From Aestuariispira insulae (GTDB lineage: Bacteria; Pseudomonadota; Alphaproteobacteria; UBA8366; Aestuariispiraceae): DNA of 64,000 bases. This document shows positions 17,223 to 27,248 of the stretch, in pieces. The DNA is taken from assembly GCF_003385955.1 (NCBI RefSeq), contig NZ_QRDW01000004.1:350842-414841 (forward strand), in the 5' to 3' direction. The position numbers and the translations under genes were made by a program. Every line of letters begins with the position of its first letter. The first letter of the stretch is position 1. The notes beneath the pieces are model-generated. The model was not told the DNA's origin. It ran no database searches and saw only the letters and a list, made by a program, of their open reading frames with translations.

Positions 17223-20063
17223 CTATTCAGCCGCCTGCCGTCCCAGATAGGGAAGCAGATAGTGCCCGGTATGGCTCCGCGCTTCTTCACAGACTGTTTC
17301 CGGTGTGCCCATGGCAACAATCTCACCACCTTTGTCCCCGCCATCCGGTCCGATATCGATAATCCAGTCCGCCGTCTTGATCACTTCCAAATTATGTTCG
17401 ATCACCACAACCGTGTTACCGGTATCCACCAGGGCTTGCAGCACCTCAAGCAGCTTGCGCACATCTTCAAAATGCAAACCAGTGGTTGGCTCATCAAGGA
17501 TATAAAGGGTGCGCCCCGTTGCTTTTCGGCTCAATTCCTTGGCCAGTTTAACACGCTGGGCCTCGCCGCCGGAAAGCGTGGTCGCCTGCTGACCAACCTT
17601 GATATAGCCAAGCCCCACACGCTGCAGGGTGATCATCTTATCCCGGATCGAGGGCACCGCCTTGAAAAACTCCGCAGCCTCATCAACCGTCATTTCCAAG
17701 ACATCGGAAATGGATTTTTCGCGATATTGCACATCCAGGGTTTCCCGGTTGTAGCGTTTGCCTTTGCATTGATCACATTGCACATAGACATCGGGGAGGA
17801 AATGCATCTCGATCTTGATCACCCCGTCACCCTGACAGGCTTCACAGCGACCGCCTTTGACGTTGAAACTGAACCGTCCCGGCGTGTAACCGCGTGCCTT
17901 GGCTTCGGGCAGTCCGGAGAACCATTCACGGATCGGGGTAAAGGCACCGGTATAAGTGGCCGGGTTGGATCTTGGCGTCCGGCCGATCGGCGATTGGTCG
18001 ATATCAATCACTTTATCCAGGAACTGCACACCCGTGATCCGGTCATGGTCGCCCGGATGTTCACGGGCTTTCATCAATGAACGGTTCAAGGCCTTCCAAA
18101 GGGTTTCGATCACCAGAGATGATTTTCCACTACCGGAAACGCCGGTCACACAAGTGAAAGTGCCCAACGGGATTCTGGCCGTCACATTCTTCAAGTTATT
18201 TTCCCGCGCGCCTTCCAGCACCAGTTTCTGTCGCGCATGGCCCTTGCGGCGTTTGGACGGCACAGCGATCTGCTTCATGCCCGTTATATATTGCGCGGTC
18301 AGGCTGTTCGGGTTTGAAAAGACTTTGTCCGGCGTTCCGCAGGCGACGACCTCGCCACCATGGACGCCGGCCCCAGGGCCCATATCAATCAGGTAATCCG
18401 CCGTGCGGATGGCATCCTCATCATGCTCGACCACAATCACGGTGTTGCCGAGATCCCGCAGATGCTTGAGCGTTTCCAGAAGCCGGTCGTTATCCCGCTG
18501 ATGCAGTCCGATGGAAGGCTCATCCAGCACATAAAGAACACCTGTCAGGCCGGAGCCAATCTGGCTTGCCAGCCGGATCCGCTGGCTTTCCCCACCGGAC
18601 AAGGTACCGGAATTGCGGGAAAGGCTGAGATATTCAAGACCAACATTATTCAGGAAACCAAGCCGTTCATTGATCTCCTTGAGAACACGGGTGGCAATTT
18701 CCAGATCTTTCTGGCCAAGTTTGTCTGAAAGCGCGTTGAACCAGTCGCCAGCCTGGCGGATCGACATCTGCGCAATCTCGCCCACATGACAGCTGTCGAT
18801 CTTGACCGCCAGTGCCTCGGGTTTAAGCCGATGCCCATCACAACGGCCGCAGGGATGGACCGCCTGATATTTGCCAAGTTCCTCACGCGCCCAATTGCTG
18901 TCGGTTTCCCGGAACCGCCGCTCCATATTCGGGACTATTCCTTCAAAAGCCTTGGTGGTTTTGTAGGAACGCAAACCATCGTCATAGGCAAAGGTGATTT
19001 CATCCTTGCCCGAACCATAAAGAACAGCCTTTTGAACTTTCTCAGGCAGATCTTCGAACGGGGTCTGAATGGAGTTCCCATAATGCTCCGCGATCGCCTT
19101 CAGGGTCTGTTTATAATAGGGGGAGGAGGAGTTTGCCCAGGGCGCGATCGCCCCCTGTTGCAAGGATTTGGACCGGTCCGGCACGACCAGTTCCTCATCA
19201 AAATACATCTCTGTTCCAAGGCCATCACAGGCCGGACAGGCACCGAAAGGGTTGTTGAAGGAGAACAGCCGGGGTTCGATCTCCTCAATGGTGAAGCCGC
19301 TCACCGGACAGGCAAAACTGGCCGAGAAAACAGATTGTTCACCGGATGTTGCATCCTCGGCAAAGAGCAGACCATCCGATAGCTCCAGCGCTGTTTCGAT
19401 ACTATCCGCGAGCCTGGTTTCAAGCCCCTCACGGACCACGACCCGATCTACAACCACATCGATATTATGCTTGAGCTTTTTATCAAGGGCAGGGACTTCT
19501 TCAATCAGGTGGAACTGACCATCAACTTTAACTCGCTGGAAACCTTTTTTCTGTAACTCACTGAATTCTTTGCGATATTCCCCCTTTCGACCACGCACTA
19601 TCGGCGCCAGCAAATAGAGTTTCGTGCCGTCGCCCATGGCCATGATCCGATCAACCATCTGGCTTACCGTCTGACTTTCGATGGGCAACCCGGTCGCTGG
19701 GGAATAGGGAACACCGATACGCGCCCACAAGAGCCGCATATAGTCGTATATCTCCGTGACGGTGCCGACTGTGGAACGCGGGTTTTTTGAGGTGGTTTTC
19801 TGCTCTATCGAAATCGCCGGACTGAGGCCTTCAATCTGGTCCACGTCCGGTTTCTGCATCATTTCCAGGAATTGACGCGCATAGGCAGAGAGAGATTCGA
19901 CATAGCGGCGCTGGCCGTCGGCATAAATGGTATCAAAGGCGAGGGAGGACTTACCGGAACCGGAAAGGCCTGTGATCACAACCAATTGGTCGCGGGGGAT
20001 ATCAACATCCACATTCTTAAGATTATGCTCTCTGGCACCGCGTACTGTGATCGTCGGATTCAT
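17223..20063 (-). CDS. uvrA: Excinuclease ABC subunit A
   Basis: This 946-residue ABC ATPase finds DNA lesions for nucleotide-excision repair. There are two nucleotide-binding halves, with Walker A GLSGSGKS near residue 35 and GVSGSGKS near residue 645. Their signatures are [15 protein letters not shown] and [16 protein letters not shown]. Zinc-binding cysteine pairs are visible ([11 protein letters not shown], then CEACQGDG with CDQCKGKRY). Length is standard. I looked for the alphaproteobacterial LexA pattern (GTTC-N7-GTTC) upstream and did not find it. Confidence 0.98.
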   Translation of the reverse strand: MNPTITVRGAREHNLKNVDVDIPRDQLVVITGLSGSGKSSLAFDTIYADGQRRYVESLSAYARQFLEMMQKPDVDQIEGLSPAISIEQKTTSKNPRSTVGTVTEIYDYMRLLWARIGVPYSPATGLPIESQTVSQMVDRIMAMGDGTKLYLLAPIVRGRKGEYRKEFSELQKKGFQRVKVDGQFHLIEEVPALDKKLKHNIDVVVDRVVVREGLETRLADSIETALELSDGLLFAEDATSGEQSVFSASFACPVSGFTIEEIEPRLFSFNNPFGACPACDGLGTEMYFDEELVVPDRSKSLQQGAIAPWANSSSPYYKQTLKAIAEHYGNSIQTPFEDLPEKVQKAVLYGSGKDEITFAYDDGLRSYKTTKAFEGIVPNMERRFRETDSNWAREELGKYQAVHPCGRCDGHRLKPEALAVKIDSCHVGEIAQMSIRQAGDWFNALSDKLGQKDLEIATRVLKEINERLGFLNNVGLEYLSLSRNSGTLSGGESQRIRLASQIGSGLTGVLYVLDEPSIGLHQRDNDRLLETLKHLRDLGNTVIVVEHDEDAIRTADYLIDMGPGAGVHGGEVVACGTPDKVFSNPNSLTAQYITGMKQIAVPSKRRKGHARQKLVLEGARENNLKNVTARIPLGTFTCVTGVSGSGKSSLVIETLWKALNRSLMKAREHPGDHDRITGVQFLDKVIDIDQSPIGRTPRSNPATYTGAFTPIREWFSGLPEAKARGYTPGRFSFNVKGGRCEACQGDGVIKIEMHFLPDVYVQCDQCKGKRYNRETLDVQYREKSISDVLEMTVDEAAEFFKAVPSIRDKMITLQRVGLGYIKVGQQATTLSGGEAQRVKLAKELSRKATGRTLYILDEPTTGLHFEDVRKLLEVLQALVDTGNTVVVIEHNLEVIKTADWIIDIGPDGGDKGGEIVAMGTPETVCEEARSHTGHYLLPYLGRQAAE

Positions 20064-20369
20064 TCTCTTCTACCTGTCTTCTCTGAACAGGTCCTACGAT
20101 TATTCCGACCGTCCAGTTCCATTGATTGCCTGCCTGATTGACGTCAGCGAGCGGAAAGTGTCAAGCACCCGACATCTTCCGGCCAGCCGAGACTATATAG
20201 GGATTTCCCGCCATCACCACCACCCCTACAGCATTGTGATCATTCGGGTTGACGCCCCAGGCAATGTTGCCGTGATGTTCTTACATATTTGAAGACTGCT
20301 GACAACGTTATGTCAGCACATCATATATGTTTCGTCGTCCGGGCCGGAACCGAATGCCGTTCAAGATTG
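20064..20369. other. Gene-free stretch upstream of uvrA
   Basis: About 306 bases with no convincing coding frame. It should contain the uvrA promoter on the minus strand. The only clear structure is the inverted repeat at 20297-20318; no LexA-type box was recognised. Confidence 0.6.
20297..20318. repeat. 8-bp perfect inverted repeat
   Basis: TGCTGACA and TGTCAGCA flank the six bases ACGTTA. It lies about 50 bases past the stop of the minus-strand binding-protein gene and about 235 bases before uvrA. No T tract adjoins it, so an operator is as likely as a terminator. Confidence 0.4.
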
Positions 20370-21101
20370 TTAATCCAGACCAAAGAATTTTTTCTGATGA
20401 AAGATCTCTGACCAAAATCTGTCGGCCAATTCCCTGTTTTTCTTATAAAATACACGATTGAACACAACGTAATCGTTTCGGGTCCAAACGGGCAGATTCG
20501 ACTTTCGGAGATTGCGCAAGTTGAGTATGTCCACTTGCGAGTCGGTCGGCAGCTCCAGATTGATAAATGAGCCTATTTGTCGGCTTTCCAGCAGTTGCAG
20601 GCCGTCCCGCGGTGCATCAACAAAAACAAACCGATCTATTCCTTTTTTGCGCAAAGCATTCTCTATCCCATATCCGCGGATGACGGAGATCAAAATGTTA
20701 CGCCGGGTGTAGTAGTGTTTTCCAATCCGGGAACTGTTGGGGAAAATCGTATATTCGTAGTAGGACTTTCGGGAGATTCGATAACGTTCATCCGGATCGC
20801 CGGACCCGCCGGGATAGACACCAAATCGTTCCCGCTGTTTCAGATAGGGCGAAGAGAGTAGGGCATCAATGTCACCTCTGCGAAACCATCGCAGGCATTG
20901 TATCCACGGCATGCGACGAAAAGAAATGTCTATGCCTTCGCTTTCAGCGATGATTTTCACCAGCGATATATACAGTCCCGGATTCCGTCTTGGTACTTCC
21001 GCTCCCTCTCCAAAATAATAGGGCGGCTGAGCAATCGATTCATAACAGAATGTTATTTTTCCCTGACCAAGGGATGGCAGGGGAAAGAAGCTGAACAGCA
21101 C
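20370..21101 (-). CDS. Periplasmic solute-binding-like protein with uncertain start
   Basis: About 243 residues from the GTG at 21101. The fold resembles family 3 binding proteins: ITFCYESIAQPPYYFGEG at the start, RNPGLYISLVKIIAE, then MPWIQCLRWFRRGDIDALL. The hydrophobic start ending in SLGQG looks like the end of a signal peptide, but from the GTG it lacks a basic segment. The frame stays open upstream for eight codons. At 21125 an ATC codon, followed by AAA AAT TGG, lies seven bases after a perfect AGGAG. Translation from that ATC would give a complete signal peptide. No transporter genes adjoin it, and the ligand is unknown. Confidence 0.65.
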   Translation of the reverse strand: MLFSFFPLPSLGQGKITFCYESIAQPPYYFGEGAEVPRRNPGLYISLVKIIAESEGIDISFRRMPWIQCLRWFRRGDIDALLSSPYLKQRERFGVYPGGSGDPDERYRISRKSYYEYTIFPNSSRIGKHYYTRRNILISVIRGYGIENALRKKGIDRFVFVDAPRDGLQLLESRQIGSFINLELPTDSQVDILNLRNLRKSNLPVWTRNDYVVFNRVFYKKNRELADRFWSEIFHQKKFFGLD

Positions 21102-21125
21102 AAAGATCGTGATCCAATTTTTGAT

Positions 21126-21469
21126 CGCTTAACTCCTGTGGCAATCGGCGGTATCGGCCCAGTCATTTCCAAGTATCCATCCAGAATGTTGACGAACACT
21201 TAATCTCCAAAAGGGCTGCAGGCACCCGCTCACCCACCACTGCGCAAAGGAATTACAAGATCACACCGGAAACAGGAATGTTATTCCCGTTTCCGCATAA
21301 GATAGCTCAGCAAATTTCCTAATATGTTTTAAGCTTGAAATATTTTTCCGGCTCGCCCAGACTGTCTTGGCGTCGCATAAGACACAACTGCTGGCAAACA
21401 CAGGGAGGACCAGCTATAAGCGACGCTTGGGAATAATAAAAACTAGCAACTGAAGCGAGGGCGAGGGCT
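21126..21469. other. Gene-free region upstream of the liv operon
   Basis: About 340 bases without a convincing gene, AT-richer than its surroundings. It probably carries the liv promoter and the minus-strand promoter of the binding-protein gene. The notable element is the hairpin at 21267-21295. Confidence 0.55.
21267..21295. repeat. Strong 13-bp imperfect inverted repeat upstream of livG
   Basis: CGGAAACAGGAAT and ATTCCCGTTTCCG pair with one mismatch around a GTT loop. It lies about 175 bases before livG. No T run follows, so it is more likely an operator or leader structure than a terminator. Confidence 0.5.
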
Positions 21470-22252
21470 TTGATTTCAATCCAATCCCTGTCGAAATCCT
21501 TCGGGGGTGTCAAAGCTGTGAATGGATGCAGCTTTGATATTGAACAAGGAACGATAACGGGCCTGATCGGTCCGAACGGTGCCGGCAAGACCACACTGTT
21601 CAACATGATCGCGGGAGCATTCGCCCCGACATCCGGCAAAATTATCTATCAGGGCCAGGATGTAACGGGGCTTCGGGCAGATCAGCTGTTTCACAAGGGG
21701 ATCGTCAGGACATTCCAGATTCCCCATGAATTTGAACGCATGACTGCGCTTGAGAATCTAATGATGGTGCCGCCGGGCCAGAATGGGGAAAACCTGTTCC
21801 GGACCTGGTTCAGCTGGGCGGGCGTGCGCAATCAGGAACGGGAGGTTCGCAAAAAGGGCGAAGAAGTTCTTGAATTTCTGCAATTGACCCACATCCGGGA
21901 TGAACTGGCCGGCAACCTCTCCGGAGGCCAGAAAAAGCTGTTGGAGCTGGGCCGCACCATGATGACAGAAGCCAAAGTCGTCCTGTTGGATGAACCGGGA
22001 GCCGGCGTGAACAGGACGCTTCTGGCCAAGCTTGCGGAGATGATAAAACAGCTTCGCGATGAACGCGGTTATACCTTCGCCCTGATCGAACATGACATGG
22101 ACCTGATCGCACATCTTTGCGATCCGGTTGTCTGCATGGCCCAGGGCGCGGTTCTCTGTCAGGGCGATTTTGAGAGCGTCCGTTCCAATGAAGAAGTGCT
22201 GGAAGCCTATCTTGGCTCTTCGGCCCATCAGGAGACGGAGGGCAAAGCCTGA
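21470..22252 (+). CDS. livG: Branched-chain amino-acid type ABC transporter ATPase LivG
   Basis: This 260-residue ATPase of the HAAT family energises uptake of branched-chain amino acids or related compounds. Walker A is GPNGAGKT (34-41). FQIPHEFERMTALENLMM follows the Q-loop, the signature is LSGGQKKLLELGR, and Walker B VVLLDEPGAGVN matches the LivG subgroup. The start is TTG at 21470 with GAGGG nearby. The stop overlaps the livF start (TGATG). Confidence 0.93.
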   Translation: MISIQSLSKSFGGVKAVNGCSFDIEQGTITGLIGPNGAGKTTLFNMIAGAFAPTSGKIIYQGQDVTGLRADQLFHKGIVRTFQIPHEFERMTALENLMMVPPGQNGENLFRTWFSWAGVRNQEREVRKKGEEVLEFLQLTHIRDELAGNLSGGQKKLLELGRTMMTEAKVVLLDEPGAGVNRTLLAKLAEMIKQLRDERGYTFALIEHDMDLIAHLCDPVVCMAQGAVLCQGDFESVRSNEEVLEAYLGSSAHQETEGKA

Positions 22253-22962
22253 TGAGTGACGTGTTGCTGACAATAGAGAATGTCACTGGCGGTTATGGCG
22301 AAGCAGACATTCTTTTCGACCTCAATATGAAGGTGCATGACGGCGAAGTCGTTGTTATTGTTGGTCCGAACGGGGCTGGAAAGTCGACAGCGATGAAGTC
22401 CGTTTTTGGTCTTTTGAAGATCCGGGGCGGCACCATTACCTATGACGGCCACGACATTACCCATGATACTTCCGACGCCATTGTGCGCCGCGGTATCTGT
22501 TATGTGCCACAAACCAACAACGTCTTCCCCACATTGACCGTGCACGAAAACCTAGAAATGGGTGCCTTCGTCCGCAAGGATGATATCTCCGATTCCCTGG
22601 ATCGGATTTATGAGTTTTTCCCGCCCTTGAAGGAGAAGCGCAAATTACCGGCCGGCACGCTTTCCGGCGGACAGCGCCAGATGGTGGCCATGGGCAAGGC
22701 ATTGATGCTGGACCCGAAGCTTCTGCTGCTGGATGAGCCGACGGCGGGTCTGAGTCCAAAATACATGGATCAGATTTTCTCGATCGTGAAACAGATCAAC
22801 GAGCTTGGGATCGGGATCCTCATGGTGGAGCAGAACGCCAAACAGGCACTTGGCCTGGCGGACCGGGGCTATGTCCTGGCCAGCGGCAAAAACCGTTATG
22901 AAGATACCGGGGCAAACCTTTTGGCGAACCGTGAGGTCGCCGAAATGTTCCTTGGCGGTTAA
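22252..22962 (+). CDS. livF: Branched-chain amino-acid type ABC transporter ATPase LivF
   Basis: This 236-residue second ATPase of the same importer has Walker A GPNGAGKS (about 39-46). GICYVPQTNNVFPTLTVHENLEMG is distinctive of LivF. The signature is LSGGQRQMVAMGKALM, and LLLLDEPTAGLSPKYM and LMVEQNAKQAL follow. It is coupled to livG by overlapping stop and start and is followed by livH after 15 bases. Confidence 0.94.
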   Translation: MSDVLLTIENVTGGYGEADILFDLNMKVHDGEVVVIVGPNGAGKSTAMKSVFGLLKIRGGTITYDGHDITHDTSDAIVRRGICYVPQTNNVFPTLTVHENLEMGAFVRKDDISDSLDRIYEFFPPLKEKRKLPAGTLSGGQRQMVAMGKALMLDPKLLLLDEPTAGLSPKYMDQIFSIVKQINELGIGILMVEQNAKQALGLADRGYVLASGKNRYEDTGANLLANREVAEMFLGG

Positions 22963-22977
22963 GGGTAGGGGAGATCC

Positions 22978-23841
22978 ATGGAAATATTACAACTCGTCCT
23001 CTACGGCACCATCCTGGGCAGCATTCTTGCGCTCGGCGCCGTCGGGGTGTCTCTGACATTCGGCATCCTCCGGTTTGCCAATTTCAGTCACGGAGACCTG
23101 ATGACCATCGGGGCCTATGTGGTCTTTGTGGTTTTCACGGTCATGAAACTGCCGCTTTGGCTGGCGATTATTGTCTCACTGGCAGTCACCGCCGCTCTGA
23201 CAGCAATCATCGACAAATTGATCTACCGGAATTTCCGCAACAGCGATCCGGTCATCCTGCTGATTTCCAGTTTCGGCATGGCCTTGATCCTGCGTTCCCT
23301 GATCCAGTTGATCTGGGGACCCAGCACACAGGTTTATGAAAAAGGAATCCAGCTAGCCATTAAGTTTGGTGGCGGCCTGCGCATCAAGCCGGATCAGATC
23401 ATCATCCTGGTGGGCACCGTGCTGCTGATCATCGCGCTGCATCTGTTCCTGCGTAAAACCAAGATGGGTAAAGCCATGCGCGCTGTTGCCGACAATGCGG
23501 AACTTGCACGCCTGACCGGAATCAATACCGAGAAGGTTATCCTGTGCACCTGGCTGATGGGCGGCGCCCTGGCAGCCGCAGCCGGAATCTTCCTGGGCCT
23601 CGACACGCGTGTCTTCCCGGAAATGGGCTGGAATATCCTTTTGCCGGTCTTTGCCGCCGCTATCCTGGGCGGTATCGGCAACCCTTACGGTGCCATTGCC
23701 GGCGGCTTAGTGATCGGTATCAGCCAGGAATTGTCGACCCAATTCATCGACCCTTCTTATAAGCCTGCCGTGGCATTCGCCATTATGGTTGTCATCCTGA
23801 TCGTTCGCCCGACAGGGATTTTTGCCGGAAGGAGTTCTTAA
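22978..23841 (+). CDS. livH: Branched-chain amino-acid type ABC transporter permease LivH
   Basis: This 287-residue inner-membrane permease has eight or so hydrophobic segments. The LivH hallmarks LGAVGVSLTFGILRFANFSHGD and MRAVADNAELARLTGIN are present. The ribosome site AGGGGAG precedes the ATG. It pairs with LivM to form the translocation path. Confidence 0.94.
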   Translation: MEILQLVLYGTILGSILALGAVGVSLTFGILRFANFSHGDLMTIGAYVVFVVFTVMKLPLWLAIIVSLAVTAALTAIIDKLIYRNFRNSDPVILLISSFGMALILRSLIQLIWGPSTQVYEKGIQLAIKFGGGLRIKPDQIIILVGTVLLIIALHLFLRKTKMGKAMRAVADNAELARLTGINTEKVILCTWLMGGALAAAAGIFLGLDTRVFPEMGWNILLPVFAAAILGGIGNPYGAIAGGLVIGISQELSTQFIDPSYKPAVAFAIMVVILIVRPTGIFAGRSS

Positions 23842-23843
23842 CC

Positions 23844-24782
23844 ATGGAAGGTCTTATTAATTTCGGGATCCTCTTCCTGACAATGGCCGGGATCTACGGC
23901 ATTCTTTCACTGGGGCTCAATGTGCAATGGGGCTTCACAGGTATGTTGAATGTGGGGATTGCAGCCTTTTTCGCGGTCGGTGCCTACAGCTCTGCCATTG
24001 TGACCTCGGTCGGTGATCTTCCCCATTGGGGCGGCATCGGTGCGCCAATGATCATTGGCTTTGCCGCCGCTATGATTGTTTCCGGCATTATGGCGTTCTT
24101 CGTCGGGCTGATCACACTCAACCTTAGATCCGATTATCTGGCAATCGCCTCCATCGGCATTGCCGAAATCATCCGCCTCGTGCTCAAGAATGAAGAATGG
24201 ATGACGGGTGGCGTGAATGGCTTCACCGGCATTTCCGGCAAATTCAACAATATCTTCGATGGCGGCCATGCGCTGTTATACATGATCATGGTTATGGTTG
24301 TCCTCGGCATAGCCTATTTCCTGTGTGAACGCGCCTACAAGTCTCCCTGGGGCCGGGTTCAACGTGCCATCCGCGAAAATGAAATCGCGGCCAGGGCCAT
24401 GGGTAAAAACTCCCTCAGCTTCCGCCTGCAATCCTTTGTGCTGGGATCTGCCATCATGGGGCTGGGTGGGGCGGTCTATACCCATTTCACCGGCTTTATC
24501 AGCCCGGAAGCGTTTGATCCTCTGTTGGCGACCTTCCTGATCTGGGTGATGTTGATTGCCGGCGGCAGCGGCAACAACAAAGGGGCTATTCTGGGTGCTT
24601 TCATCATTTGGGGTGTATGGTCCGGCACCGAGTTCATTACCTCCAGCATCCTGCCTGCTGATATGGCCACACAAGGTGCCTACCTTCGTGTGCTTTTCAT
24701 TGGTATTTTGCTGCAGGCGATCCTATTGACCAGGCCGCAGGGGTTATTGCCGGAAAATGCCCCGCAACCTGACAAGGATTAA
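23844..24782 (+). CDS. livM: Branched-chain amino-acid type ABC transporter permease LivM
   Basis: This 312-residue permease shows LSLGLNVQWGFTGMLNVGIAAF near the start and GRVQRAIRENEIAARAMGKN in the cytoplasmic loop, both typical of LivM. AGGAG lies nine bases before the ATG. It is the last gene of the liv operon and ends at a strong bidirectional terminator. Confidence 0.94.
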   Translation: MEGLINFGILFLTMAGIYGILSLGLNVQWGFTGMLNVGIAAFFAVGAYSSAIVTSVGDLPHWGGIGAPMIIGFAAAMIVSGIMAFFVGLITLNLRSDYLAIASIGIAEIIRLVLKNEEWMTGGVNGFTGISGKFNNIFDGGHALLYMIMVMVVLGIAYFLCERAYKSPWGRVQRAIRENEIAARAMGKNSLSFRLQSFVLGSAIMGLGGAVYTHFTGFISPEAFDPLLATFLIWVMLIAGGSGNNKGAILGAFIIWGVWSGTEFITSSILPADMATQGAYLRVLFIGILLQAILLTRPQGLLPENAPQPDKD

Positions 24783-24822
24783 ATCTGTATCCGAAATTGG
24801 CTGGTTCAATTTGATCCATAGA

Positions 24823-24858
24823 AAAAGCGGCGGTTCAGTCATCTGAACCGCCGCTTTT
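24823..24858. terminator. Bidirectional terminator between livM and the chemoreceptor gene
   Basis: A 16-bp perfect stem (arms 24823-24838 and 24843-24858) with a TCAT loop is flanked by A on one side and T on the other. It can end transcription from both converging genes. Confidence 0.95.
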
Positions 24859-24885
24859 CTTTTTCCCGGTTTTTCCGTCCCCGGA

Positions 24886-27033
24886 TCAGGATGCCCGGAT
24901 ATTATTTAGGAACTGATCCACCTGGGAGCGAAGAGCGGAAACCTGCTCATTCGCTTTGTTGGCCAGTTCGAGAACATGACGGGCCGAATTCCCGGTCTTG
25001 CCCGCCGCCTCGGTCACATTGCCGATGGAAGCGGTCACATTATCGGTCCCCATCGCGGCCTGCTGTACACTGCCGGCAATTTCATTGGTGGCGGCCCCTT
25101 GCTCTTCGACAGCCGCACTGATGCCGGTGCTGATTTCATTGATCCTCGAAATCACCGCGCCAATGCCTTTGATGCTGGTAACCGCCTGACCAGTGGCATT
25201 TTGGATGCCGGTCATCTGCTGGCTGATTTCCTCGGTCGCATTGGCTGTTTGCGATGCCAGACTTTTCACTTCATTCGCCACCACGGCAAAGCCTTTGCCC
25301 GCATCACCCGCACGCGCCGCCTCAATCGTGGCATTCAGTGCCAACAGGTTGGTTTGCTCAGCAATGTCACTGATCAGTTGCACAACCTCACCAACCTTTT
25401 CCGCAGATTTGGCCAATTCCTGAACCATGGCATTGGATTTCTCGGACTCTGTCACGGCGTCAGAAGCCGTCCGCGCCGCCTGGGAAACCTGACCGCTAAT
25501 CTCCGAAATCGAGGCGGAGAGCTGTTCCGCCGCCGTGGCCACAGCCTGGACATTCTCGGAGGCTGAAGAGGAGGCAGAGTTCACCGCGTTGGCTTCACTA
25601 TTGGTATGTTCAGCGGTCGAAAGCATGGCATTGGCTTCTTCACGCATATTCACAATCGCCTGGTTGACCTGCTCCAGCACGCCACCGACGCTGCTCTGGA
25701 ACTCGTTGGCCAACTTTTGCATTGATTTGCGCTTTTCTTCCTGTGCAATACGCTCTTGTTCCTTTTGCTCTTCTTCAAGACGCTTTACCTGCAAAGCGTT
25801 ATCCCGGAAGACCTCGACGGTAGAAGCCATGGCACCAAGCTCATCCCTGGCGCCGGTCGGGATCGCCGCCTCCATATTGCCTTCGGAAAGCTCGGTCATG
25901 CTGTTCTGCAGCAGAGCCAGACGCCGCAGAAGGTTCCGCATGACCACCACCCATAGAATAATCACCGAGACAACCGCGCTGCCCGCCATGGCGGCCAGGA
26001 TCACCTTGGACATCAGATCCATGTTCGTGCGCGCGCCCTGCTGGGAAACATCAATCGCCTCCTCAGAGGCGGTCAGCACGCTGAAGACATTGTCATTAAG
26101 CCGGGTCGCGAAATCGCGGGCTGTTGAAAACTGATCCTTTAATGTCGCTTCGGCCTCAATGATCGTAATCCGCAGGGCAGGGATAGACTGATCACCTTTG
26201 GACAGGTCCTGAAATGTCTTCGCATGTTTGGTATAGGTTTCTTTCACCCGGTCATTGAAAGTGCCGAGATGATTGGGAATATCCTTAATGACAATCTCGG
26301 CACGCCCTGTCGAGATTCGCACACGTTCAGGGTCCGTTTCAGTGGCGGCCTGCAACATGACAGACGAAAATTTGTCTCCCAGTTCCTTCAGTTTCTGGAT
26401 CGGCGCTTGATCTGAAACAGCCTTGGTCATCTGAAAGAGAATTTCCGCAGCTTGTTTGCCTTTTTCTTCCAACACTACAGGATCTTTTTCCGCCTGAACC
26501 TGCAGCTGCTTGCTGCGGTCCGACGTACTTTGAATGCCGCCAGCTGAAAAACGCTCGAGGATTGAGAGCGTTTTTTGATAATCGGTTGTGGTTTTTTTCA
26601 AACTGCCCAACTGGCTGTCCAGCGCGGTTCTGGCATCGATCAACTCACCAAGTGAAGCATCCATGTCATCAACCGAATTTGCCAATTGCTGGACGAAGCC
26701 ATCGATCTGAGCGATTTCCTCTGTGTCACCAACCTGTGCCCGCAATTCTTCCGTTGTATCGAAGAGATGGTCGATGATTTCATCCATCGATTCATAGATG
26801 GCATCTTTTTCTTCAATATTTGTTGCTGAAAGCATCAAAGGCGCCGTCGATATCACAGCCTGACTATAGCCGGATAGTTTTTGCGCCAGCTTCATCTCTG
26901 GAAGCCGGACCTCCACAATTTCCGTAAAAGTCGTTTCGATCTGCTTAAATGCGAACAGGCCAACCCCGCCCACAAATACAGCCAACAATGTGATCGCAGC
27001 AAAAGAGGCGATCAACTTGCCCTTTACACTCAT
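24886..27033 (-). CDS. Methyl-accepting chemotaxis protein
   Basis: From the ATG at 27033 (GGGAGAG five bases before it) the receptor has 715 residues. It has an N-terminal membrane helix, a periplasmic helical sensor of about 310 residues, a second helix near residue 350, and a HAMP region. The long cytoplasmic signalling coiled coil contains [37 protein letters not shown]. No CheB/CheR pentapeptide ends the protein (it ends NNIRAS). The sensor has no recognised ligand-binding domain name. Its place between the liv transporter and its binding protein makes a related ligand possible, but that is inference. Confidence 0.92.
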   Translation of the reverse strand: MSVKGKLIASFAAITLLAVFVGGVGLFAFKQIETTFTEIVEVRLPEMKLAQKLSGYSQAVISTAPLMLSATNIEEKDAIYESMDEIIDHLFDTTEELRAQVGDTEEIAQIDGFVQQLANSVDDMDASLGELIDARTALDSQLGSLKKTTTDYQKTLSILERFSAGGIQSTSDRSKQLQVQAEKDPVVLEEKGKQAAEILFQMTKAVSDQAPIQKLKELGDKFSSVMLQAATETDPERVRISTGRAEIVIKDIPNHLGTFNDRVKETYTKHAKTFQDLSKGDQSIPALRITIIEAEATLKDQFSTARDFATRLNDNVFSVLTASEEAIDVSQQGARTNMDLMSKVILAAMAGSAVVSVIILWVVVMRNLLRRLALLQNSMTELSEGNMEAAIPTGARDELGAMASTVEVFRDNALQVKRLEEEQKEQERIAQEEKRKSMQKLANEFQSSVGGVLEQVNQAIVNMREEANAMLSTAEHTNSEANAVNSASSSASENVQAVATAAEQLSASISEISGQVSQAARTASDAVTESEKSNAMVQELAKSAEKVGEVVQLISDIAEQTNLLALNATIEAARAGDAGKGFAVVANEVKSLASQTANATEEISQQMTGIQNATGQAVTSIKGIGAVISRINEISTGISAAVEEQGAATNEIAGSVQQAAMGTDNVTASIGNVTEAAGKTGNSARHVLELANKANEQVSALRSQVDQFLNNIRAS

Positions 27034-27172
27034 TTTACTCTCCCGTGAGTCTCCCAAACTCGAAGAAACAGGCTAATGCTCCCGAATTTCTATTTCCTTA
27101 AAGCCTCATGCTTTCGAGCGTTTCTTTTTCCCTTGAACGCAAGTCTATGGCCTCTTGTGATCAAAAAAAAGA

Positions 27173-27200
27173 AAAACCCGTGACCTAAGCCACGGGTTTT
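27173..27200 (-). terminator. Rho-independent terminator after livK
   Basis: Arms AAAACCCGTG and CACGGGTTTT pair around an eight-base loop. On the minus strand a T-rich tract follows, 48 bases after the livK stop. Confidence 0.93.
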
Positions 27201-27248
27201 CTTGATTCTCTGGCGCAATTATTGGGTATGCGCCGGTATTTTTCGGTA

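Noticed and set aside
17169..18080. A 300-codon open frame antisense to uvrA
   Set aside because: It covers conserved UvrA motifs in reverse and extends past the uvrA stop without a ribosome site or known family.
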